NCBI GenBank assembly: GCA_021201235.1
Contig: JAJQFI010000024.1
Location: 62,001-126,000 of the forward strand
DNA: 64,000 bases
Reading direction: 5' to 3'
Source of the DNA: Oscillospiraceae bacterium
Lineage (GTDB): Bacteria > Bacillota > Clostridia > Oscillospirales > Ruminococcaceae
The stretch's first letter is position 1. Each line of letters opens with the position of its first letter. A program made the position numbers and the translations under genes. Below, one piece after another: positions 1 to 6,711 of the stretch. Below the pieces are notes generated by a model, which saw only the letters and a list, made by a program, of their open reading frames with translations, had not been told where the DNA came from and did not search any database.

Positions 1-509
1 TTGAACAAATCGTTCTTTCTGACCATAGGCTCGCCGCCTGTGTAGATATACATGTAACAACCAAGCTCCTTGCCTTGCTTAACGATAGAATCTATCGTTT
101 CGAGGCTCAGATTGAGCTTGTTTCCGTACTCAGCCGCCCAGCAACCGGTGCAATGGAGATTGCATGCCGACGTGGGGTCAAGAAGAATCGCCCAAGGAAC
201 ATTGCAGTTATACTTTTTCGACATCTCCTGCTGATAGGCATATCCGTCTATACTGTCATTAAGAAGTAAATTTTCGAAAACAGCTTTACGAACGCCCGGG
301 TCAAGCTCATACATTTTCATCATGAGCTGATACCAGTTATTTTTTTCTTCGACTGCTTTTTTTATAATTGCAATCTGCCTCTGGAATGTCTCTCCGTTAT
401 AGCTCTTCTCGAGCATATTAATAAGCTTTGGAATATTCTCTTCGGGATTTTTCTCGAGGTAGTTGAATGCCTGCCTGATTCCGAAATTCTTAAGAAGATT
501 TTTCTTCAT
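1..509 (-). CDS. Radical SAM protein, N-terminal part (cut by window edge)
   Basis: The visible 169 residues begin with about 110 helical residues and then carry the radical SAM iron-sulfur motif C-x3-C-x2-C (C116, C120, C123, in SACNLHCTGCW), followed about 20 residues later by the TGGEP motif that contacts SAM. Family members bind a 4Fe-4S cluster and cleave SAM to start radical chemistry; the substrate cannot be read from this fragment. The ATG at 509 follows a GAAAGGA-type ribosome site. The gene diverges from a cysteine-less relative at 739, with which it shares the N-terminal region and the segment around Y-N-x-[IV]-P-W. The C-terminal half, including any SPASM domain, lies outside the window. 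Confidence 0.85.
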   Translation of the reverse strand, partial: MKKNLLKNFGIRQAFNYLEKNPEENIPKLINMLEKSYNGETFQRQIAIIKKAVEEKNNWYQLMMKMYELDPGVRKAVFENLLLNDSIDGYAYQQEMSKKYNCNVPWAILLDPTSACNLHCTGCWAAEYGNKLNLSLETIDSIVKQGKELGCYMYIYTGGEPMVRKNDLF

Positions 510-650
510 TTATATCTGTCCTTTCTTGTGTGCAGAGTATTTCTCCGCTTTCCTTTATATTATTTTAATTCAAGCAAAGAAAAAAAGTCATTGGACACGA
601 AAGCACAAAGTGTGGTAAAATCGGACCTCACAAAAAAGTGTTACTTTTCG

Positions 651-672
651 GGACAAAACAGTTTATTTGTCC
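651..672. promoter_or_regulatory. 22-bp inverted repeat upstream of the radical-SAM-like/patatin operon
   Basis: Perfect 7-bp arms GGACAAA and TTTGTCC are separated by 8 bp. The repeat abuts the weak -35 (674-679) of a promoter whose -10 TATAAT is at 697-702. A near-identical repeat with the same arm and spacer length lies at 3252-3273 next to the TetR gene, so this is a candidate TetR operator. A partial copy (GGACAC...GTGTG) lies at 593-614. Confidence 0.5.
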
Positions 673-738
673 GTGTTTAAAAAAAGGACAGCAGTTTATA
701 ATTAGTACGTCTGAATTTTGTTTGAAAGAGGGTTTCTT

Positions 739-1743
739 ATGGAACAGAAAACAACTCAAATCAACGCAAAATCTATTATCGAAGCATATGTCGGCAAGAA
801 GCTTGAAGCTATGCGCGACAATCCCGACCGGGAATCAAGAAATCTCGTCGATCTGGCACTTGGTCTTTCCGCAGGGAGATTTCAGAAGCATTTCCTGAGC
901 ATAGCTCATTCCATGCTTGAAGACGAGAACAGCCCTTATTACGCACTTATTCATGATGCAATCAAAAATGTGGGAACGGCAAATATCCTTAAATTCGGAA
1001 TGAACATCGGCTACAACAGCTTTACTGCCGGTGCAAGAACAATAAGAAATCTTGAAAAAGAACGTGGTTATAATATCCCGTGGGTCATAACATTCTATGT
1101 TGATGACAAATCATTCTCGCAGGAAGCATACACCGAAGCAATCAGACAAGGAAAGAAGATGGGAATATATACCTACGTCTTCTTCTGCGAAGACATTCCC
1201 GGAAAGCTCACGGAGATATTCGACGATGAGACTGAATGTGCTTTTATGCTGTTTTCGGATGCCGAAAATATCGAAAAAGAGATATTGTCACAGGCAAGCG
1301 AAATCAAAAATCTTATGCTATGCGTCAAATACTCCGATTCAGCGGCTGAAGTATGTGAGGACTTAAGAAGCAATAAAGCTCTCTACTCGTTGTGGTATGA
1401 GTATGATAAGAATCCAATGTGTGAGAATCTTCTCAACACAGCAGATGAGCTTCATCCGGTGCTGACCTTCTTTGTCAGAACCGGTGACGACTACTCAGGC
1501 TATAGTAACACATACAACGAAGTATGTAAGCTCAGGAATTCGAGAACTGCCGCAAGCGCTCCCATGGAATTCTCGGGAACATGCAGAATGGTTGATGAAA
1601 TAATTTCAGATGATTCTTGCATCGCTGTATTCGACGAATCCGGCAAGCTGATTTCCGTTTGTAACTCCGAACAGGATTATAATTTCAGAAATCAGGCGCT
1701 TGCAGAGATTTTTGAAAAGTGCTATCCTAAGGCTGTCAAGTAA
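739..1743 (+). CDS. Degenerate radical SAM-fold protein lacking the Fe-S cysteines
   Basis: This 334-residue protein aligns by eye with the divergent radical SAM enzyme at 1-509. Both have a helical N-terminal region, then YNIPW (here residue 111) versus CNVPW, then a helix E-A-I-R-Q-G-K-K-M-G versus D-S-I-V-K-Q-G-K-E-L-G, then a strand. The loop that carries CxxxCxxC in the active protein is replaced by VDDKSFSQEA, and TGGEP is replaced by CEDIP. It should therefore be unable to bind the cluster or SAM and may be a partner or regulator. ATG 739 has a GAAAGAGG site 7 bases upstream; an in-frame TTG at 718 lacks one. Patatin follows after 21 bases. Function unknown. Confidence 0.7.
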   Translation: MEQKTTQINAKSIIEAYVGKKLEAMRDNPDRESRNLVDLALGLSAGRFQKHFLSIAHSMLEDENSPYYALIHDAIKNVGTANILKFGMNIGYNSFTAGARTIRNLEKERGYNIPWVITFYVDDKSFSQEAYTEAIRQGKKMGIYTYVFFCEDIPGKLTEIFDDETECAFMLFSDAENIEKEILSQASEIKNLMLCVKYSDSAAEVCEDLRSNKALYSLWYEYDKNPMCENLLNTADELHPVLTFFVRTGDDYSGYSNTYNEVCKLRNSRTAASAPMEFSGTCRMVDEIISDDSCIAVFDESGKLISVCNSEQDYNFRNQALAEIFEKCYPKAVK

Positions 1744-1764
1744 AAATTGAAAGAGGGAAATAAT

Positions 1765-2604
1765 ATGAAAACGGGAATTGTAGATGTCGGCGGCAGAATG
1801 AGAGGAATCTATGCCTGTGGCATTATGGACTATTGCATGGAGCATGGCATAAACTTTGACTTGGGAATCGGTGTTTCTGCCGGTGCCGCAAACATTTGCA
1901 CGTTTCTTGCAGGACAGAAATGCAGAAATTACATGTTCTACACTGAATATAATGCAAGAAAAGAATCTATGAGCCTTTCTAATCTCCTAAAGAAAGGCTC
2001 ATACATAGATATGGACTATATTTACGGAAAGCTCAGTAATGCGGATGGGGAGTATCCCTTTGACTTTGATGCCTTACTGACTAACCCCGCAGAGCTATTG
2101 GTTGTAGCCGAGAATGCAATAACCGGCGAGGCAAAATACTTCACCAAGGACTATATCAGTCAGGACAATCTCGACATTGTGAAAGCCTCCTGCTCAATTC
2201 CATATGTCAACAAACCATACTATGTTGATGGCGAGCCGTACTTTGACGGAGCCCTCGGTGATCCTGTTCCGGTTGAGAAATCAATCTCTATGGGATGCGA
2301 TAGAGTGGTTCTGATTCTCAGCAAGCCCCGTGATGTCCTCAGGCTTCCGAAGCGCGACATTGCAATAGCAAAGAGAATCAGAAAAGAATATCCCGTCTCT
2401 GCCGAAAGAATCAGCGGCAGGGCAGACCACTACAACTCTCAGCTTGAAACGGCAAAGAAATTAGAGGCAGAGGGCAAGGTTCTCATTCTTGCTCCCGATG
2501 ACACCTGTGGAGTGGATACCCTGACCAAAGAAAAAGAACCCCTTGATAAACTTTATCAGAAGGGGATTAAAGATGCAGAAAAAATCCCGCCGTTCTTGGC
2601 TTAA
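1765..2604 (+). CDS. Patatin-like phospholipase
   Basis: A 279-residue cytoplasmic-type patatin (YjjU-like). The glycine-rich oxyanion loop DVGGRMRG is at residues 6-13, the nucleophile elbow is GVSAG (about residues 38-42), and the second dyad residue is in DGALGD (about residues 161-166). The family uses a Ser-Asp dyad to release acyl chains from lipids. It is cotranscribed with the radical-SAM-like gene 21 bases upstream and converges on the TetR gene. ATG 1765 was chosen because AAAGAGGG lies 7 bases upstream; the TTG at 1747 has no ribosome site. The physiological lipid is not evident. Confidence 0.85.
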   Translation: MKTGIVDVGGRMRGIYACGIMDYCMEHGINFDLGIGVSAGAANICTFLAGQKCRNYMFYTEYNARKESMSLSNLLKKGSYIDMDYIYGKLSNADGEYPFDFDALLTNPAELLVVAENAITGEAKYFTKDYISQDNLDIVKASCSIPYVNKPYYVDGEPYFDGALGDPVPVEKSISMGCDRVVLILSKPRDVLRLPKRDIAIAKRIRKEYPVSAERISGRADHYNSQLETAKKLEAEGKVLILAPDDTCGVDTLTKEKEPLDKLYQKGIKDAEKIPPFLA

Positions 2605-2624
2605 CCTGAACGACGGGTAAAAAT

Positions 2625-3170
2625 TCAGTTCTCCGAAGGAAGGATCTTGTCCAATATTTTTGAAAACGAGCGAGCGCAGGACGCAATCTTCTTTAAGAAC
2701 TCGTCAGGTGTGTCACATTTCTTTGAAGTAAGCCATCTTTCGATTGTGCAAACAAGAGCGTCGGCATAAAAATTGAGCTGAAAGTCTTCATATTCGTTCA
2801 AAAGCTCGCCAAAGCTCGAGCGCAACGTTACACGAAGCATTTCTCTGAAGTAGTCGGAAAACGAGTTCTGGCCTTCAATCTGAAGCGCAGGCTTGTAGAA
2901 CTTGCGGTTGTCGTAAAGGTAATAGCAGAGAACACCAAAAAGTTCCCAGCTCGTCTTTGCTGAGTTATCTCTGACGAGAAGCAAAAACTCGGAATCGAAA
3001 ACCCAGTTTACAAGGTCATACTTGTCCTTGAAATGATAATAGAAGCTTTTTCTGTTCATCCCACATCTTTCACAGATATCGGTTACACTGATTTTTGAAA
3101 AAGGCTCTTCGGTCATCAATTCTTTCAGCGAAGATGCAAGAGCACGCTTTGTGATATTCGAATCTGCCAC
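2625..3170 (-). CDS. TetR/AcrR family regulator (DhaS-like C-terminal domain)
   Basis: This 181-residue protein has an N-terminal TetR helix-turn-helix (about residues 23-50, ISVTDICERCGMNRKSFYYHF) and an all-helical C-terminal domain of the DhaS/TetR_C type. The start is GTG at 3170, with GGAGG 7 bases upstream; the ATG four bases further upstream is out of frame. It diverges from the AI-2E-type transporter gene, and the region between them holds an inverted repeat (3252-3273) also found before the patatin operon. It probably controls itself, the transporter and the radical SAM/patatin genes. The ligand is unknown. Confidence 0.85.
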   Translation of the reverse strand: MADSNITKRALASSLKELMTEEPFSKISVTDICERCGMNRKSFYYHFKDKYDLVNWVFDSEFLLLVRDNSAKTSWELFGVLCYYLYDNRKFYKPALQIEGQNSFSDYFREMLRVTLRSSFGELLNEYEDFQLNFYADALVCTIERWLTSKKCDTPDEFLKKIASCARSFSKILDKILPSEN

Positions 3171-3251
3171 TCATATTCCTCCCTTCGTCGCAATATTACT
3201 ATTGTACTAAAATTTCGACAACTTTTCAAGTACCATGTGTCAAAGAATCAC

Positions 3252-3273
3252 GGACAATCTACTACTTTTGTCC
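3252..3273. promoter_or_regulatory. Second copy of the GGACAA-N-TTGTCC inverted repeat
   Basis: Arms GGACAAT and TTTGTCC (6 of 7 pair) are separated by 8 bp, giving the same 22-bp geometry as 651-672. The site lies in the tetR/transporter divergent region, 8 bp before the transporter ribosome site, where a bound repressor would block transcription. Its left arm extends to ATCACGGACAAT, whose reverse complement also occurs at 12894-12905. Confidence 0.5.
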
Positions 3274-3294
3274 AAACAATAAAGGAGAAATTGT

Positions 3295-4497
3295 ATGAAC
3301 CTCAGTTGGAGAACCTGTCTCAAGGCTGTCGTGAGCGCAGCAATACTATTCTTGTTTGTACACTTCGTCGACAGCATATTCGCGGCTTTGGGCATTGCTA
3401 TGAATGCGCTCAATCCGCTTATCGCAGGGCTCGTAATCGCATATGTAGTAAATATCCCAACGAGCTTTTATGAGCGGCACTACTTTCCGAACAGTGAGAA
3501 AAGCTCTGTGGCAAAAAGCCGCAGACCGGTCTGCATGCTCTTAGGCTACCTGACTATAATTCTCGTTATTGTTTTGGTGCTTCTGCTCGTAATTCCGCAG
3601 TTCGTTTCCTGCATCAAGACCTTCATAGATCAACTTCCGTCGCTGGTTCTTTCAATTCTTGAGAACAAGACGGTCGTGGGACTCCTTCCCGACAGCATTA
3701 TAGAATGGCTTGAAGGCATTAATTGGAACGAAATAGCTTCCAACGTAAGCAGTATTATCGGTATAATATCGTTGCTTTCAACAAGCATAACCGATGTAAT
3801 AAGCGATATTCAAGGCACCGTGAACACGGTAACAAGTGTTGCTCCCGCAGTGGTATCTGTTCTGTCCACCGCTATAATCGGCGTTGTATTCTCAGTGTAT
3901 TTTCTCTCCGCCAAAGACAGACTTCTCAGGCAGTTCAAAAAGCTTTCCGAAACCTATCTCAAGCCCAAGTGGCACGACAGAATTTATTATGTCTTGGGAA
4001 CTCTCAACGAAAGCTATCACGGCTACATCGTTGTCCAGTGCACGGAAGCGGTTCTTTTGGGAACGCTCTGCACCATCGGAATGCTGATATTACAGCTTCC
4101 GTATCCCACCATGATAGGTGCGCTGATCGGATTGACTGCACTCATTCCTATAGCAGGAGCATGGATAGGAACGATAATCGGCGCATTCATGATACTGACA
4201 GTAAGCCCGATTCAGGCAGTGATATTCATACTTTTCATTCTGGTTCTGCAGTTTGTCGACAACTACTTCATTTATCCGAGAATAGTAGGTAAGTCAATCG
4301 GACTTCCATCCGTATGGGTGCTCGCCGCCGTCAGCGTAGGCGGAGGGATATTCGGAATTCCCGGAATGCTCATTTGCGTGCCGTTGTTCTCAGCGATATA
4401 CAAGCTTTTAAAGACAGATGTCGATAAGAGAAACGGCGAAAGTGGGGAATCGGGCGAGGTTCCCAAAATTGAGACGATTGAAAACGCGGAAACGTGA
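3295..4497 (+). CDS. AI-2E family transporter (PerM/YdiK type)
   Basis: A 400-residue polytopic membrane protein with the AI-2E exporter family layout. A hydrophobic pair is followed by LNPLIAGLVIAYVVNIP, then a long soluble insertion (about residues 110-200), then a cluster of C-terminal membrane helices containing the family signature around GALIGLTALIPIAGAWIG and QFVDNYFIYPRIVGKSIGL. Members export autoinducer-2, peptides or ions, so the substrate is open. ATG 3295 has AAAGGAG 7 bases upstream. It diverges from tetR. A bidirectional terminator at 4505-4532 separates it from tRNA-Ala. Confidence 0.88.
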   Translation: MNLSWRTCLKAVVSAAILFLFVHFVDSIFAALGIAMNALNPLIAGLVIAYVVNIPTSFYERHYFPNSEKSSVAKSRRPVCMLLGYLTIILVIVLVLLLVIPQFVSCIKTFIDQLPSLVLSILENKTVVGLLPDSIIEWLEGINWNEIASNVSSIIGIISLLSTSITDVISDIQGTVNTVTSVAPAVVSVLSTAIIGVVFSVYFLSAKDRLLRQFKKLSETYLKPKWHDRIYYVLGTLNESYHGYIVVQCTEAVLLGTLCTIGMLILQLPYPTMIGALIGLTALIPIAGAWIGTIIGAFMILTVSPIQAVIFILFILVLQFVDNYFIYPRIVGKSIGLPSVWVLAAVSVGGGIFGIPGMLICVPLFSAIYKLLKTDVDKRNGESGESGEVPKIETIENAET

Positions 4498-4504
4498 ATA
4501 TAAA

Positions 4505-4532
4505 ACAAAAAATCCTCTTCCGAGAATTTTTT
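4505..4532. terminator. Bidirectional terminator between AI-2E gene and tRNA-Ala
   Basis: The hairpin AAAAATCCTC-TTCC-GAGAATTTTT is flanked by A and T runs, so it can stop the plus-strand transporter gene and the minus-strand tRNA-Ala. Confidence 0.65.
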
Positions 4533-4534
4533 AT

Positions 4535-4610
4535 TGGTGGACCCGATGGGACTTGAACCCACGCTCTCCGCGTTGCGAACGCGGCGCTTTACCAACTAAG
4601 CCACGAGCCC
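4535..4610 (-). tRNA. tRNA-Ala (anticodon CGC)
   Basis: Reading the minus strand gives a full cloverleaf. The acceptor GGGCTCG pairs with CGGGTCC, the anticodon arm CCGCG-TTCGCAA-CGCGG presents CGC, the T-loop is GTTCAAGTC, and the 3' CCA is encoded. Its promoter on the minus strand has -35 TTGACA (4649-4654), a 17-base spacer and -10 TAAAAT (4626-4631). Confidence 0.95.
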
Positions 4611-4707
4611 GTATCAACGAGAATTATTTTATCTCTAAATGCGCCGTTTGTCAAGTCATTTTTGAGATTTTTCTCGTTGAATTTGAATTTAAATGCGTCC
4701 GGATGCA

Positions 4708-6039
4708 TCAGTCTTTGTCTTCGTCCTCGTCTTCGTTGACCTCTGGAGGAAGCTTTTTGACGATTGCGTAGTCAATCATGTGATCCTTTACATTTTTGAC
4801 GTCAATCGCAAGCCCGCAGGACTCGCACTGGAAGCTTTCGCCCTCCTCGGGAACTCTGCTTATAATCTCGCAGATAAATCCGCTGAACGTGTCAAACGTG
4901 TCTGTCGGTAGCGATACCCCAAGAGCTTCCTCAACCTCGTCAAGCTCGGCACAGCCCTGGATGCACCATGTGTCTTCGTCAAGCTCTGCAATGTCGTCAG
5001 GCTTCGGAGGAGCTTCTTCCTCTTCGAGCTCGCCGACGAGCTCCTCTATAAGGTCGTGAAGAGTAACAATACCCGACATTCCGCCATATTCATCCAGGAC
5101 AACGGCAAAGTAGTTTCTAGATTTCTTCATTTCGGCAAACAGAGCGTTCGCACGCATTTCCTCGGGAACAAAGAACGGCTTATTGACGGCATGCTCCATC
5201 ATGTAGTCGATGCTTCTGTCTTCGGAACGGAAATAGTCCTTGGTGTCAAGAATTCCGACGACATTATCTGGCGAGTCCTGACATACAGGATAATATGAAT
5301 GTCGGCTCTCCATAATTGTCTTTGCCCAGATTTCTTCGCCATCCTCGATATAGAGGAATATAACATCTCTGCGACGCGTGCTGACCTGCTCGGCAGTCAT
5401 ATCGGTGAAATCGAAAACGTTATTGATAAGCTCGCTCTCTTCCTCCATAATGGTGCCCTGCTCGTTGCCTTCGGCAAGCATCAGCTTGATTTCCTCTTCC
5501 GTAACGACATCATCATCGCTGTTGGGGTCGATTCCCAGAATTCTGAGGACCCCATTGGTTGACTTTGTAAGTAACCAGACGAGCGGAGCGCATAATTTCG
5601 ACATGACATACATCATTCCGGAAAGCCCGAGAGCAATCTGCTCGGTTTTCTTCATCGCAAGCCTTTTAGGGACAAGCTCGCCGAAAACTATACTGAAATA
5701 GGTCACAAGAAGCGTCACGATAACAAGGATAACGGGGTAGAGAACAGCTCTTGTAACCGGAATCCCAACGCTTATGAGCGCCTCTGTAAGAGGGTCCGCA
5801 AAGTTGTCAGCGGCGATAGCACCGCCGAGCAAGCTTGCCAAGGTTATTGCAACCTGAATCGTTGCCAGGAATTTGGACGGCTCCTCAGTAAGCGCAAGAA
5901 GCTTCTTTGCTCTTTTGTCACCATCCTGAGCCATCTGTTTAAGCTTGGTGTCGTTCATGGAAATGACGGCGATTTCGGCACAGGAAAAGACGGAATTAAA
6001 CGCTATAAGTAATATTTGCAATATAATTGCCTGAACCAT
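4708..6039 (-). CDS. CNNM/CBS-domain transporter (HlyC/CorC family)
   Basis: A 443-residue protein with an N-terminal CNNM (DUF21) membrane domain of four hydrophobic segments, including FNSVFSCAEIAVISMN and the FGELVPKRLAMKK motif. A CBS pair (about residues 200-335) and a C-terminal CorC_HlyC domain follow. The family is linked to Mg2+/Co2+ efflux; the hemolysin name is historical. The ATG at 6039 begins MVQAIILQ; an upstream TTG would add an unlikely tail. A promoter at 6256-6284 leaves a leader of about 210 bases that contains a possible small ORF. The C-terminus is strongly acidic (EDEDEDKD). Confidence 0.88.
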   Translation of the reverse strand: MVQAIILQILLIAFNSVFSCAEIAVISMNDTKLKQMAQDGDKRAKKLLALTEEPSKFLATIQVAITLASLLGGAIAADNFADPLTEALISVGIPVTRAVLYPVILVIVTLLVTYFSIVFGELVPKRLAMKKTEQIALGLSGMMYVMSKLCAPLVWLLTKSTNGVLRILGIDPNSDDDVVTEEEIKLMLAEGNEQGTIMEEESELINNVFDFTDMTAEQVSTRRRDVIFLYIEDGEEIWAKTIMESRHSYYPVCQDSPDNVVGILDTKDYFRSEDRSIDYMMEHAVNKPFFVPEEMRANALFAEMKKSRNYFAVVLDEYGGMSGIVTLHDLIEELVGELEEEEAPPKPDDIAELDEDTWCIQGCAELDEVEEALGVSLPTDTFDTFSGFICEIISRVPEEGESFQCESCGLAIDVKNVKDHMIDYAIVKKLPPEVNEDEDEDKD

Positions 6040-6118
6040 GATTAGTATAAGATCCTTTCGTAAAAACAGTATGAAACACAAAAAGGCACAGCCTTTCACA
6101 ACGTTATGAAGACCATAC

Positions 6119-6205
6119 CTACTCAATCATTCTGTCTAAAACGACGCAAGATGCTACTATATACTCAGTATTGTGGTCACAATCCCCATCGGAACTGTCA
6201 TCCAT
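6119..6205 (-). CDS. Possible 28-residue leader peptide upstream of the CNNM gene
   Basis: Within the leader of the CNNM transporter mRNA an ATG at 6205 opens a 28-codon frame (MDDSSDGDCDHNTEYIVASC..., ending DRMIE), with AGGAG about 11 bases upstream. It is followed by a short hairpin (AAAGGC-TGT-GCCTTT at 6082-6096) and then the transporter start. An acidic leader peptide before an Mg2+-linked transporter could be regulatory, but the ribosome site is distant and the ORF may be chance. Confidence 0.25.
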   Translation of the reverse strand: MDDSSDGDCDHNTEYIVASCVVLDRMIE

Positions 6206-6255
6206 CAAGTCTCACACTCCTAATAAATACTCGCCGAAAATATCCGGTTGCGATA

Positions 6256-6284
6256 AATATATCATATTCTCGAAGTTTTGTCAA
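6256..6284 (-). promoter_or_regulatory. Promoter of the CNNM transporter
   Basis: On the minus strand TTGACA (6279-6284) is followed by a 17-base spacer and TATATT (6256-6261). Predicted transcription starts near 6249, giving an unusually long leader of about 210 bases. Confidence 0.7.
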
Positions 6285-6322
6285 TAGGTGATTGGGGACA
6301 AATGAACTAATTCGAGCAAAGA

Positions 6323-6354
6323 TAAAAAAATAACCTCCGAAAAATCGGAGGTTG
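6323..6354 (-). terminator. Terminator of tRNA-Arg
   Basis: A perfect 9-bp stem AACCTCCGA / TCGGAGGTT with a TTTT loop is followed on the minus strand by A and a run of seven T, directly after the CCA end of the tRNA. Confidence 0.9.
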
Positions 6355-6428
6355 GCGCGCCCGGGGGGATTCGAACCCACGACCTACCGGTTCGTAGCCG
6401 GGCACTCTATCCACTGAGCTACGGGCGC
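6353..6428 (-). tRNA. tRNA-Arg (anticodon ACG)
   Basis: The cloverleaf is complete. Acceptor GCGCCCG pairs with CGGGCGC, the anticodon loop CTACGAA gives ACG, the T-arm is GTGGGTTCGAATCCC and CCA is encoded. The minus-strand promoter is TTGACA (6484-6489), 17 bases, TATTAT (6461-6466). Confidence 0.95.
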
Positions 6429-6560
6429 ATTTGCAAGCGGTATTCCGCTCACAGTTAGATATAATAACACACCGACTTAAATTTGTCAAGGCTTTTTTCT
6501 TCAAATTCTGTACCAAAAACATAACCGCACAACTGTCACATTTTGTACCTCTATTTACTA

Positions 6561-6589
6561 TTGCAAACAGGAAAGCTTTTTGATATAAT
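6561..6589 (+). promoter_or_regulatory. Promoter of lon
   Basis: TTGCAA (6561-6566), 17-base spacer, TATAAT (6584-6589). The leader to the lon start is about 115 bases and includes a 7-bp hairpin TGCGCAA/TTGCGCA (6665-6682). No CIRCE or CtsR operator was recognised. Confidence 0.65.
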
Positions 6590-6711
6590 AGGACAAGTAG
6601 TATTTTTCCGTATAAGCTACGGGACATATTGCTTCTGAATAATTATGAAATAACTATTTGTGCCTGCGCAACGTTTTGCGCATCGCATTTGTACTGATAA
6701 GGAGAAAGATA

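Noticed and set aside
4418-4771. Plus-strand reading frame through the tRNA-Ala gene
   Set aside because: It crosses a terminator and a tRNA and shows tRNA-derived artefact peptide (WDLNPRSPRCERGALPTKPRA).
6307-6627. Minus-strand reading frame through the tRNA-Arg gene
   Set aside because: Artefact of translating the tRNA (SSVDRVPGYEPVGRGFESPRA is a well-known spurious peptide).
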